A stretch of DNA of 64,000 nucleotides from Bdellovibrionales bacterium (GTDB lineage: Bacteria > Bdellovibrionota > Bdellovibrionia > Bdellovibrionales > UBA1609): contig JAHBUX010000011.1 in NCBI GenBank assembly GCA_019637855.1, positions 22,048 through 86,047 on the forward strand, read 5' to 3'. The position numbers and the translations under genes are program-made. The number at the start of each line of letters is the position of its first letter. Within the stretch, counting starts at the first letter, position 1. This document shows, piece by piece, positions 53,095-63,300 of this stretch. A model generated the notes under the pieces. It was not told the DNA's origin, did not search any database, and worked only from the letters and a program-made list of their open reading frames with translations.

Positions 53095-53679
53095 TCAGTG
53101 AGTTTGTGGTTTCTTTGACGAAGACCCATCCTCATCAACATCCACGTCGTCGGCGTCTTCCGTTTCATCTGGATCGATCCCCAAAGACGCTTTGATCTGA
53201 TCCGCGGAGGCTTCATCCCACTCGCCCTGCGCCACATCTTCCGAGTCGGCGTCTAAACCCAAGAGCTTGTCCGCCTCCGATTCCAACTCGTTGTTGGTAG
53301 TGTCGTACTGAACAAACACTTTGCGGCCTTCAAAATCGATCTCTTCCCACGTCCGAGGAAAATCATAGTCGTTTTCCGATGTAAAAAATTGCTCGAACAA
53401 AGCGCCGACGGCATCCACTCCCAAATGCAACAGCTTCAAAACGTTGTCCTTGTCCTTCTTGTAGGCAATGGAGAGATCCCAGTTCGCCTGCTTCAGGTTG
53501 CCGGGTGCCTTGTAACCTACACGGATCAAGATCTCCTCGGGGTAAATCCGGCCTCCAGCTTCAATTTTACCACCTTTGATATGTTCGCGAAAACTCTGCG
53601 AAAATACAGATTGGATCTGCTTGATCAGCTCTTGCGGCAAGGGGGACCATTTTTTAGAATTTTTGAGTCTGGGCTGCAC
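53095..53679 (-). CDS. Hypothetical acidic protein
   Basis: The 194-residue protein starts MQPRLKNSKKWSP. A mixed alpha/beta N-terminal domain (residues 12-130, with KIEAGGRIYPEEILIRVGY) is followed by an extremely acidic C-terminal tail rich in Asp/Glu. I do not recognise the family. It is divergent from miaB and ends 6 nt from the convergent TPR gene's stop. Confidence 0.75.
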   Translation of the reverse strand: MQPRLKNSKKWSPLPQELIKQIQSVFSQSFREHIKGGKIEAGGRIYPEEILIRVGYKAPGNLKQANWDLSIAYKKDKDNVLKLLHLGVDAVGALFEQFFTSENDYDFPRTWEEIDFEGRKVFVQYDTTNNELESEADKLLGLDADSEDVAQGEWDEASADQIKASLGIDPDETEDADDVDVDEDGSSSKKPQTH

Positions 53680-53776
53680 GGAGGATCCTTTTTATAAAAT
53701 TGACCTGAATCCAGGTTCTGCAATATATAGATCTATTCTCGAAACAGCTGTTCCGCGTCAACCCTAAAAGAGGCTC

Positions 53777-55132
53777 ATGCAAACAGACACTCAAAGCTCC
53801 ACATTCTCCTTAACCCAAATCGGGCAGGGAGATGGTGTGTACATCTCTACCTATGGTTGCCAGATGAACGAGAACGACTCCGAGCGCATGATGACCTTGC
53901 TCGAGATGATGAATTTTCGTCCGGTGACCTCGCCCGATCAGGCTTCACTGATCATTATCAATTCCTGCTCGATCCGCGAAAAGCCTGTGCACAAAGTGCA
54001 TTCGGAAGTGGGTAAGTATCGTAAGCTGAAGAACTTAAATCCCAAGTTGAAGATTGGTGTGGCGGGCTGTGTGGCCCAGCAAGAGAAAGAGAATCTCAAG
54101 GCCGATATCCCTCTGATTGATTTTGTATTGGGCACGGACGCAATCGACCGTCTGCCCGAAGTGGTGGCGCGAGTTCGCGATGGCGCCCCGGTGGTGGCGG
54201 CACGCTTCGAACACCAACAACCTTATCATATTGAAACCCTCGTACGTAATCCGGGTGTATCGACGTTTGTGAATATCACCAAAGGCTGCGACAACTTTTG
54301 CACCTTCTGTATCGTGCCGTTCACGCGCGGTCGTGAACGCTCGCGGCCGCTGAAACATCTGCTCGACGACGTGAACAAGCTGGTTGAGCGCGGAGTAAAA
54401 GAAGTCACGTTGCTCGGCCAGAATGTGAACAGCTATGAGAGTGAATGTGGAACGAATTTCGCTCAGCTACTCGCGCGTCTTTCGACGGATACGGGGATCG
54501 AACGCATTCGTTATACGACCAGTCACCCCAAGGACTTCACTGACGAATTGATCGATGTGATGGCCGAACATAGCCACAAAGTGATGGAGTATATCCATTT
54601 GCCCGTGCAGTCAGGCAATAGCGACGTTCTTGCCCGGATGAATCGTGGTTACACGCGTGAAGACTATTTGGCCCGCGCCAAGCGCATTTTCGAAAGATTG
54701 CCGCAAGCGGTATTGTCGACCGATCTGATCGTCGGCTTTCCCGGTGAAACGGACGAGCAGTTTGAAGACACGCTGACGCTCATGCGCGAAGTGCCTTATG
54801 AGAACCTTTTTGCCTTCGCCTATTCGCCACGTCCGATGACCAAGGCTGCGCGCTTTACGGACCAGGTGCCCGATGAGGTAAAGAGCGCTCGCCTTGCCCG
54901 CGTGCTTGATTTGCACCGCGAGATCTCATTCGCGTTGGCTAAGAAATACGAGGGCACCACGCTTAAAGTTTTAGTTGAACGTTATGACAGTGAGACAGGC
55001 CGCGTGCAGGGTCGCTCAACACAAAACAAATCCGTTTACTTCCGCGGCTCCGAGCAGTTGATTGGCGCCACCGTGGACGTGCGGATCAACGAAGCCTTCC
55101 CGCTCGTATTGCGGGGGGAGATGGTTTTATGA
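53777..55132 (+). CDS. miaB: tRNA-2-methylthio-N6-dimethylallyladenosine synthase MiaB
   Basis: The 451-residue radical SAM methylthiotransferase has an N-terminal UPF0004 domain with Cys28 (YGCQMNENDSERM) and further cluster cysteines in INSCSIREK and GCVAQQ, the radical SAM cluster CDNFCTFC, and a C-terminal TRAM domain. It adds the ms2 group at A37 of tRNAs. Its stop overlaps the DUF151 gene start. Confidence 0.95.
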   Translation: MQTDTQSSTFSLTQIGQGDGVYISTYGCQMNENDSERMMTLLEMMNFRPVTSPDQASLIIINSCSIREKPVHKVHSEVGKYRKLKNLNPKLKIGVAGCVAQQEKENLKADIPLIDFVLGTDAIDRLPEVVARVRDGAPVVAARFEHQQPYHIETLVRNPGVSTFVNITKGCDNFCTFCIVPFTRGRERSRPLKHLLDDVNKLVERGVKEVTLLGQNVNSYESECGTNFAQLLARLSTDTGIERIRYTTSHPKDFTDELIDVMAEHSHKVMEYIHLPVQSGNSDVLARMNRGYTREDYLARAKRIFERLPQAVLSTDLIVGFPGETDEQFEDTLTLMREVPYENLFAFAYSPRPMTKAARFTDQVPDEVKSARLARVLDLHREISFALAKKYEGTTLKVLVERYDSETGRVQGRSTQNKSVYFRGSEQLIGATVDVRINEAFPLVLRGEMVL

Positions 55133-55599
55133 TTGAACTCGAACCTTTTGGAATGACCGCCGGTATGGACAAACAGCGTCCTGTGATGCTGTTTCGCGAA
55201 AAGGGTGGCGAAGCCACTTTACCGGTGTGGCTCTCACCTCTCGATGCGGGCATAGCGCTCACGCAACATAACGTTCAGGCTTTCGCCATGAGTCCACACG
55301 ATGTGACTCTCAAGGTGCTTGAACAGCTGGGCGTGCAGGTGGTGTCATGCCGGTTTTGCGAAGTAAAAGGGCATCAACAGTACGTCGAACTGAAATTTTC
55401 AGGCTCACGCAAGTTGAAACCCATGCGCTTTCGCGCCGATCACGCGGTGTCCTTTTGCTTACAAGCACGGGTGAAGTTTTACTGCACGCGCGAGTATTTA
55501 GAGACGTGCCGTGAAGTTGACGCCGCGATTGAGCGTTTGCAAAGTTCGTTGAATATGAAGCCCGGCGTGCGCCGTAACGGTCACCCGTATTTGAACTGA
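55129..55599 (+). CDS. DUF151/bifunctional nuclease family protein
   Basis: The 156-residue protein has the DUF151 core: LPVWLSPLDAGIALTQ, SPHDVTLKVLEQLG and a late RADHAVSFCLQARVKFYCT with the conserved ADH-like region (usually D-A-I). The family was named from plant bifunctional nucleases; bacterial roles are unclear. It overlaps miaB by 4 nt. Confidence 0.85.
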   Translation: MIELEPFGMTAGMDKQRPVMLFREKGGEATLPVWLSPLDAGIALTQHNVQAFAMSPHDVTLKVLEQLGVQVVSCRFCEVKGHQQYVELKFSGSRKLKPMRFRADHAVSFCLQARVKFYCTREYLETCREVDAAIERLQSSLNMKPGVRRNGHPYLN

Positions 55600-55615
55600 A
55601 AGAGCGGAGTACGAC

Positions 55616-56131
55616 ATGATTCTTCCTTTGCTCGGTAAAACCCCAAAAATAGGCGAAGGAACGTTTGTCGCACCCAGTGCCGACATCATCGGCGACGTGC
55701 AGATCGGCAAAGGCTGCTCGATCTGGTTTAATACCACTTTGCGTGGCGATGTGATGCCGATCGTGATCGGCGATGAAACCAACATTCAAGACAACACCGT
55801 CATTCATGGCACCTATAAAAAATGTGGCGCGGTGATCGGCAAGCGCGTGACCGTTGGCCACTCGGTGATCCTGCATGGCTGTAAGATCGGGGATCTCGTT
55901 TTGATCGGCATGGGAACCGTGATTATGGATCAGGCCGAAATCCCGGCGCGGTCCATTGTCGGTGCCGGGAGTCTGGTGACCGAAGACTCCCGTTTCCCCG
56001 AAGGCCACTTGATCTTGGGGCGTCCGGCCAAGGCGGTGCGCCCGTTGAAACCTGAAGAGCTCGCGTTTTTAGACAAATCAGCCAACAACTATATCGAGTA
56101 CAAAGGTTGGTACTCAGAAAAGGGAGGATAA
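55616..56131 (+). CDS. Gamma carbonic anhydrase family protein
   Basis: The 171-residue protein is a left-handed beta-helix of hexapeptide repeats (IGDVQIGKGCSIWFN, IGDETNIQDNTVIHGTYK, VTVGHSVILHGCKIGDLVLIGMG). The His ligands typical of Cam/CamH proteins (H in VIHG, VGHS and LHGC) are visible. Some family members hydrate CO2, others are structural; activity unproven. It starts after GAGCGGAG and lies 1 nt before guaB. Confidence 0.92.
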   Translation: MILPLLGKTPKIGEGTFVAPSADIIGDVQIGKGCSIWFNTTLRGDVMPIVIGDETNIQDNTVIHGTYKKCGAVIGKRVTVGHSVILHGCKIGDLVLIGMGTVIMDQAEIPARSIVGAGSLVTEDSRFPEGHLILGRPAKAVRPLKPEELAFLDKSANNYIEYKGWYSEKGG

Positions 56132-56132
56132 G

Positions 56133-57599
56133 ATGGAAGACCAAAACATACCGATGGCGTACACGTTCGATGATATTCTCCTGATTCCCCAGTATTCCGA
56201 GATCGTTCCTACCGAAGTGACCACGGACTCTCTCTTTGCGCGCGACATCGTTCTAAAGATGCCTGTGCTGTCGGCCGCCATGGACACGGTCACTGAGCAT
56301 AAAGTGGCGCAGATCATGGCACAAATGGGTGGCCTTGGAATCATTCATAAGAATCTAGATATTGAAGCCCAGGCTTTCGAAGTCGAGAAGGTAAAGAAGT
56401 ACGAGAGCGGCATGATCATGGACCCCATCACGCTTTCTCCGGAACATAAGGTTTCGGCGGCGTTGGAGCTGATGCGGTGTTATTCGATCAGCGGTGTACC
56501 GATCACTGTGGCGGGCAAGCTGGTCGGGATTCTGACCAATCGCGATTTGCGTTTTGAAACCAATGTGGATCAGCCGATCAACAATCTGATGACCAAAGAA
56601 GACAAGTTGGTCACCGCTCCACTTGGGACAACTTTGGGGCAGGCCAAAGCGATCTTGCAAAAGCATCGCATTGAAAAACTGCCGGTGGTGGATGACCGCG
56701 GCATGCTCAAAGGTTTGATCACCATCAAGGATATCGAGAAGGCACAAACCTTCCCGCAGGCCACTAAAGACAAGCACGGTCGATTGATCGCCGGTGCGGC
56801 CATTGGCGTGGATGCCACTTCGCGCGAGCGGGCCCAGGCTTTAATTGGCGCTGGTGTGGATGTACTCTGTGTGGATACGGCGCACGGACATTCGAAGAAC
56901 GTAGTCAGCATGGTAGAGTGGGTTTCGAAGAACTACAAAGACGTGATCGTGGTTGCCGGTAACGTGGTGACAGCCGATGGCACCAAAGAGCTTTTGCGCG
57001 CCGGTGCGGATGTGGTGAAGGTGGGTGTGGGGCCAGGCAGTATCTGCACCACACGTATCGTGAGCGGCGTGGGTATGCCGCAGCTCTCGGCGGTGATCGA
57101 GTGTGCGAAGGCGGCAAAGAGTCTTGGCAAAACGATTATCGCTGACGGTGGTATCAAGTTTTCTGGCGATATTGCGAAGGCGCTGGCCCTTGGTGCGAAC
57201 GCGGTGATGATCGGCAATCTCTTGGCCGGCGCGGATGAGAGCCCGGGCGAAACGATCTTGTATCAAGGCCGTACGTACAAACTCTATCGTGGTATGGGCT
57301 CCCTAGGAGCTATGCAAAAGGGTTCAAAGGATCGCTATGGCCAAATGGCGGTTTCTGATAACGACAAACTGGTACCTGAGGGTATTGAAGGCCGTGTGCC
57401 TTATCGTGGTTCAGCCCGCGGAATTTTGCATCAGCTTGTCGGGGGATTGCGCAGCGGCATGGGGTATGTTGGTGCAAAAAACATCGAAGACCTACAAAAA
57501 CGCGCCAAATTTGTACGCGTGACTCCCCAGGGATTGCGCGAATCTCATGTCCACGATGTGAGTATTACGAAAGAGGCGCCGAACTATCGCTTAGAGTAG
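56133..57599 (+). CDS. guaB: IMP dehydrogenase
   Basis: The 488-residue enzyme has the TIM-barrel dehydrogenase domain with active Cys in GPGSICTTR (about residue 305), the two CBS domains (about residues 95-210), and the flap motif around GMGSLGAM and GRVPYRGS. It makes XMP, the first step to GMP. AAGGGAGG precedes ATG. It is linked to the carbonic anhydrase gene and followed by guaA after one unrelated gene. Confidence 0.97.
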   Translation: MEDQNIPMAYTFDDILLIPQYSEIVPTEVTTDSLFARDIVLKMPVLSAAMDTVTEHKVAQIMAQMGGLGIIHKNLDIEAQAFEVEKVKKYESGMIMDPITLSPEHKVSAALELMRCYSISGVPITVAGKLVGILTNRDLRFETNVDQPINNLMTKEDKLVTAPLGTTLGQAKAILQKHRIEKLPVVDDRGMLKGLITIKDIEKAQTFPQATKDKHGRLIAGAAIGVDATSRERAQALIGAGVDVLCVDTAHGHSKNVVSMVEWVSKNYKDVIVVAGNVVTADGTKELLRAGADVVKVGVGPGSICTTRIVSGVGMPQLSAVIECAKAAKSLGKTIIADGGIKFSGDIAKALALGANAVMIGNLLAGADESPGETILYQGRTYKLYRGMGSLGAMQKGSKDRYGQMAVSDNDKLVPEGIEGRVPYRGSARGILHQLVGGLRSGMGYVGAKNIEDLQKRAKFVRVTPQGLRESHVHDVSITKEAPNYRLE

Positions 57600-57650
57600 T
57601 TTGGTATCGTAAATGCAACTGCTGACCTCTACGACTTGGAGGTCAGCGCA

Positions 57651-58802
57651 ATGTTCCCGCCAGCAATAGTAGCGATTTTTCTTGGTGCTATTCCCAATGT
57701 TTATGCCGTAGCGAATCAGCAAAACAAGTCGCTACAACGTGAGCAATTGGTTTCCCAGCTCAATCAAGAGTTCAAATGTCGACTGATGATTTTCAACGAT
57801 GGGGAGCAGATGCTCTACGCGCGCGAGACGTCATTGCCCGAATGCAACCCGCTTGTAGCGGGGGATTTTAAACGGGCCGGTGATCTTCTCAATGCATTGG
57901 CGGTGACCTCGCCTCCGGTCGATGCGCAGGTTCTGCGCGACAAAGCGAAGGCCTACAATGAATTCGGTCCCAACGTGCGCGAGATCGGTGAGCTCCGCGA
58001 AGCGTTGATTCAAAAAAACGTGCTTAAGATCGACGGCGCCGATGTGCGCGTCGACCACATAGGGCATCCTTATCAGGCTGACGATCGCTCGCGTTGGTTG
58101 CAGGCCTATGTGCAGTCTGTACGTCGCTTGGTTGAACAGGTGAGCGAGCGCCAGGGTTACGGAGCGTCAGCGGTTGAGGCCTGCCCGCAACCCGCTTGTG
58201 ATCCTAAAATGTATGAAGTGGCCGAAGCTATAGCTTTGCGGCCGCCGATCGATTGGGCATTCTTGCGGCCCACAGAACGTCCTACTGCGCCGAGCACTTA
58301 TGCGCTCAGTTACTTCTCGCAGCGCTATGCGGGCAACTCACGCATCTGTCGCATCTTGGGTTTGAATTGCGAACAAGCGTGGCTGTGGAATCCGAGCCAT
58401 TACACCTCTCGCATAAATGGTGAAGGGGCACTCGTCTTCGAAGATATCTTCTTGAAAGACCAAATCGTCGTAAGTCTGGGCAACTGGACGGAGCAAAGTG
58501 AGTATCCTAATGTTGTGCCTCTGCTCTATCTGTTCCAAGAGGCGCGCGGCGTGATCGATGTGTTGCAAACTCTGCAAGACAACCAGGTGGTGCGTGAAAT
58601 CCGTGAGATCCGTTTTGAGCCTGCGGAGGCGAAGGGCTCGCTGTTGCAGCTGAGTAAACTTCCGGGTGGATCGCGCCGCCTACATATTCGCGCTTTGAAG
58701 GTGCCCGGCGACCTACCTGTTGAGTCCACACGCGCGCTCATTCATCATCAGCTGCCGGCCTTTCTACGCACGGCGACTCAGATGGCCGAACAACAGCTCT
58801 GA
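57651..58802 (+). CDS. Secreted protein of unknown function
   Basis: I chose ATG 57651 (GGAGGTCAG upstream) over 57636. The 383-residue product has a signal peptide (FPPAIVAIFLGAIPNVYAV). The mature protein carries several Cys pairs (ACPQPAC, CRILGLNC) likely to form disulfides and mixed helix/strand stretches. I do not recognise any domain. It is inserted between guaB and guaA on the same strand. Confidence 0.75.
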   Translation: MFPPAIVAIFLGAIPNVYAVANQQNKSLQREQLVSQLNQEFKCRLMIFNDGEQMLYARETSLPECNPLVAGDFKRAGDLLNALAVTSPPVDAQVLRDKAKAYNEFGPNVREIGELREALIQKNVLKIDGADVRVDHIGHPYQADDRSRWLQAYVQSVRRLVEQVSERQGYGASAVEACPQPACDPKMYEVAEAIALRPPIDWAFLRPTERPTAPSTYALSYFSQRYAGNSRICRILGLNCEQAWLWNPSHYTSRINGEGALVFEDIFLKDQIVVSLGNWTEQSEYPNVVPLLYLFQEARGVIDVLQTLQDNQVVREIREIRFEPAEAKGSLLQLSKLPGGSRRLHIRALKVPGDLPVESTRALIHHQLPAFLRTATQMAEQQL

Positions 58803-58863
58803 CGCCAGATGTTACCGCCCCCTGGAATAGACGCGAGGGCCGCTTTTTCGTAGAGTCTTCGCC

Positions 58864-60390
58864 ATGGTTGAACATGGCGTAGTTATTCTCGATTTTGGGT
58901 CGCAATACACTCAATTGATTGCCCGTCGCTGTCGCGAAATGGGCGTGTTTTCTGAGCTGATGCTTTTTGATACTCCGCTTGAGGAGATCAAGAGGCGTAA
59001 GCCGGTGGCGATTATTTTAAGCGGCGGTCCGAACTCCGTGGATGAGCCGCAAGCCCCGGTACGCTCGGTGCGCGAACTGTTGCAAGTCGCACCGGTGTTG
59101 GGGATCTGCTACGGCATGCAGCTATTGGCTCATGACCTGGGGGGCAAGGTCGAGCGCGCCACTAAGCGCGAGTACGGCTTTAATGAAGTTCATTGGAAGA
59201 AGAAGATCTTTAACGGCCCTTCCTCGCAAAAGGTGTGGATGAGCCACGGCGATGTGATCACCAAGGCGCCTCCGGGCGCGGAAGTCATCGGTTTGTCGGC
59301 CAGTGATCATCCGGCCGCTATGGTGGGAGAGCGTTTTTGGGCAGTGCAGTTTCACCCTGAAGTGGCGCATACTGAAAGCGGCGTGGACTTTCTGCGCGCT
59401 TTCCTTTTTGATTTCTGTAAAGCCAAAGAGAATTGGTCTTCGCATTTGATCACTGATCATCTGCTCAATGATATTCGCGGCAAAGTGAAGGGCGATGAAC
59501 GTGTTCTATGCGCTTTGAGCGGTGGAGTGGATTCCACGGTGGTGGCGACGTTACTCACCAAAGCTCTGGGCCGTGACAAGGTGAAATGCGTTTTTGTCGA
59601 CACCGGATTGTTGCGTAAGGATGAGTTTGAAAAGGTGCAGGGCATGTACGCCGAACTCGGTCTGGATGTCTTGGGCTACGATGCGCGCCATGATTTTTTA
59701 AGCAAGCTGAGCGGCGTCGAAGACCCGGAAGCGAAACGTAAAATCATCGGGCACACTTTTATCGAGGTGTTTAAAAAGGCCTTTGCGAAGGTCGGTACCT
59801 GTCAGTGGCTGGCACAGGGCACACTTTATCCGGATGTGATCGAGTCCGTCAGTCCGCGTGGCACTTCAGTCACCATAAAATCCCATCACAATGTGGGCGG
59901 TTTACCTAAGGACCTGGGTTTGAAACTGATCGAGCCCCTGCGCGAGCTATTCAAGGATGAAGTGCGCAAAATCGGAGCGGATCTCGGTATTCCGAAAAAG
60001 TTTTTGTGGCGCCACCCGTTTCCCGGCCCCGGTTTAGCCATTCGCCTGATCGGCCCGATCACCGAAGAAGACCTGCATATTCTTAAAGAGGTGGATGCCA
60101 TCTATATCGGAGAGTTGGAGAAGAACGGCCTTTACGACAAGATCTGGCAAGCTTTCTGCGTGCTCTTGCCCGTCAAGACCGTCGGCGTGCAAGGTGATAA
60201 TCGCACGTATGACAAGGTCGTGGCTTTGCGCGCGGTCACTTCGACTGATGGAATGACAGCCGATTGGTATCCCTTTGATGCCAAATTTATGGCCCATGTT
60301 TCGAACCGCATTACCAATGAAGTGCGCGGCGTGAATCGCGTGGTGTATGATGTGACGTCCAAGCCTCCGGGCACCATCGAGTGGGAGTAA
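58864..60390 (+). CDS. guaA: GMP synthase (glutamine-hydrolysing)
   Basis: The 508-residue enzyme has an N-terminal class I glutamine amidotransferase domain with Cys82 (GICYGMQ), His/Glu in FHPEV (about 167-171), an ATP pyrophosphatase domain with PP-loop SGGVDST, and the C-terminal dimerisation domain (VVYDVTSKPPGTIEWE). It converts XMP to GMP. It ends 1 nt before dnaE. Confidence 0.97.
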   Translation: MVEHGVVILDFGSQYTQLIARRCREMGVFSELMLFDTPLEEIKRRKPVAIILSGGPNSVDEPQAPVRSVRELLQVAPVLGICYGMQLLAHDLGGKVERATKREYGFNEVHWKKKIFNGPSSQKVWMSHGDVITKAPPGAEVIGLSASDHPAAMVGERFWAVQFHPEVAHTESGVDFLRAFLFDFCKAKENWSSHLITDHLLNDIRGKVKGDERVLCALSGGVDSTVVATLLTKALGRDKVKCVFVDTGLLRKDEFEKVQGMYAELGLDVLGYDARHDFLSKLSGVEDPEAKRKIIGHTFIEVFKKAFAKVGTCQWLAQGTLYPDVIESVSPRGTSVTIKSHHNVGGLPKDLGLKLIEPLRELFKDEVRKIGADLGIPKKFLWRHPFPGPGLAIRLIGPITEEDLHILKEVDAIYIGELEKNGLYDKIWQAFCVLLPVKTVGVQGDNRTYDKVVALRAVTSTDGMTADWYPFDAKFMAHVSNRITNEVRGVNRVVYDVTSKPPGTIEWE

Positions 60391-60391
60391 G

Positions 60392-63300
60392 ATGTCCTTT
60401 GTTCACCTGCACGTCCATTCCCAGTACTCGCTTCTAGAAGCCACCTGTCGCGCGAAGAGCTTGGCCAAAAAAGCGGCCGAGTTCGGCATGCCGGCGGTGG
60501 CGCTGACCGACAATGGCAATATGTTTGGCGCCATCGAGTTCTTTTTTGCCTGTAAGGATGCCGGTGTAAAACCTCTGGTGGGTTTGGAAGTGTTTATCGC
60601 TCCGAAGTCACGCTTGGTGAAGGGTGAGGACAAAGAAGCCGCCCAGCAACCCTCGCGGCGTTTGGTTTTATTGGCACAAGATCAGATCGGGTATAAGCAA
60701 CTCTGCCGTATTAGTTCGATCGGCTACCAAGAGGGTTTCTACTATCGTCCGCGCATCGACTACGAGACTTTAGAGAAGTACAACGAGCACTTGATCGCTT
60801 TGAGCGGTGGGTGGATGGGCGAGGTGCCGTGGACTTTCACCAATCGTGGACCTGAAGCCGCTCTTGAGCGTATTCAACATTTTCAGAAAATTTACGGCGA
60901 TCGTTTTTACCTCGAACTCAACCGTCCCGGTGTTAAGAGCTGGGATCAGGTGAATAACTTTTTGCTTGAGGCGTCTGAAAAGACCGGCGTGAAAGTGGTG
61001 GCGGCCAATGACGTGCACTACGTGTCGCGCGACGATCAGATGGCGCAAGAAGTTTTGATCTGTATCGGCACCAACAAAACGCTTCAGGACGAAGGCCGTT
61101 TCCGCTTGGGCAGTGATCAGTTCTACTTTAAGAGTGCCGAGGAGATGCGTCAGCTGTTCAAAGACATTCCGCAAGCCTGCGACCAGACGATGGAAATCGC
61201 TGAGCGCTGCAATCTGAAGTTCAGCTTGAAGGATGCCAATGGCGCTCCCATTTACCATTTACCTTCGTTTCCCACGACGGGAGGGGTGTCACTGGCTGAC
61301 GAGATCTCGCGTCTCAGTCACGAGGGGCTTAAGCGTCGTTTCGAAGAAGCTGAGCGTCGCGGAGAAGCGGTTCCTCAGGAACAGCACGACAACTACCGTA
61401 AACGCTTGGACTATGAGCTCGGCATTATCGGCAAGATGGGTTTCAACGGATACTTTTTGATCGTTCAAGATTTTATCGGTTGGGCGAAGAACAACGAAAT
61501 TCCGGTTGGCCCAGGACGGGGTTCGGGAGCGGGGTCACTGGTTGCCTACTCTTTACGTATTACCGACCTCGATCCAATGCCTTACAACTTGCTGTTCGAG
61601 CGCTTTCTGAATCCCGAACGTATCAGCATGCCTGACTTCGATATCGACTTTTGTCAGGACAATCGTGGTCGGGTGATTGAGTACGTAACAGAAAAATACG
61701 GCCGTCCCTCGGTGTCACAGATCATCACTTACGGAAAGCTGCAGGCCCGTGCGGCCATTCGCGATGTTGGCCGGGTGATGGGCATGACTTTCGCCGAAGT
61801 GGACGTGGTGGCCAAGCTGATTCCGGAAAAACTCGGTATCACTTTGAAAGAGGCCATTGAGACTGAGCCGCGTATGCGCGAGCTCATGGAAATGGACCCC
61901 AAGGTCAACACCCTCATGGAGTTGGCACAAAATATTGAAGGTCTGGTTCGCCACGCGGGTATTCATGCGGCCGGTGTGATTATCGCTGATGGCGATATCA
62001 CCGACCACGCGCCGATGTATCGCGGGGCCGAGGGTGAAAACGTCGTTCAGTACGACATGAAGCATGCCGAGAAGATCGGCTTGATTAAGTTCGACTTCCT
62101 CGGCTTAACCACCCTCACGCACATTCAAGAGGCTTTTGAGCTGATCGAGAAAAACCGTGGACGTAAGTACTCGGTGCAAGACATTTCTCTTTCGGACAAG
62201 GGTATTTACGATCTGCTGATTCAAGGTGACACGGCAGGCGTCTTCCAGGCTGAGGGCGAAGGTTACACTCAGGCCATTCGGCAGATCAAGCCAACCAGCT
62301 TTACTGACATCACCGCCATCAATGCGCTTTATCGTCCGGGTCCGATGGCCATGATTCCTGAGTTCGCCGCTCGTAAGCACGGCGAACAGAAGGTGGAGTT
62401 TGCTTTTCCTGAGTTGGAGCAAATCCTGGCCGAGACCTACGGCATTATCGTCTATCAAGAGCAGGTGATGGGGATTGCCTCGATCATCGCGGGCTATTCG
62501 CTGGGTGAAGCCGATATGCTTCGTCGGGCGATGGGTAAGAAGATCAAAGAGGAAATGGATAAGCACCGCCTACGCTTTCTTAGCGGTGCAAAGGAAAAGG
62601 GTTTTGATCAGGTGAAGGCCGAAGAGGTCTTCGAGTTGATGTATAAATTCGCCGACTACGGTTTTAACAAATCGCACGCGGCCGCCTATTGCGTGGTGCA
62701 GGCGCAGACCGCTTGGCTTAAGAACTATTACCCGGTTGAATTCTTCGCGGCTCTTTTGTCGATGTCGATGGCCGACACGGACAAGATCGTGAAGTACGTA
62801 AAGGATGCCCAGCAACACAAAATCGAAGTGGTGCCTCCGCATATCAATCATTCCGAATTCAAATTCTCTGTGGAAGCGGATTCGATTTTGTTCTCGCTTG
62901 GGGCGATTAAAGGAGTGGGTGAGGGTGCGGTTCAGTCGATCGTTGAGGCGCGCGAGCGACAGCCGTTGAAGCGTTTCGAATCGCTCGATCAGTTCTTCGA
63001 AGAGGTCGATACCAAAAAGGTGAATAAAAAAACATTGGAAGCTCTGATCAAGGCGGGGGCTTTGGATGGCTTCGGCTATAACCGTAACGAACTGTTGACG
63101 GGCTTTCCGAAATTTATCGAGCGTGCGGAGGGTGTGCGTGCGGAACGCGAGATAGGCCAAACCTCATTGTTTGATCTGGGTGAGGGGGGCGGCGATGCTG
63201 AAGAGAATCGCGTGAAACTCGATAAGCTCGAGCCGTGGAGCCGTGCTGCCACTCTGGCCTTTGAGAAGGAAGTTCTAGGTTTTTATCTGACAGATCACCC

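Noticed and set aside
57365..57380. CTGGTACCTGA as a third GGTACC repeat copy
   Set aside because: It is coding sequence of guaB without an inverted partner.
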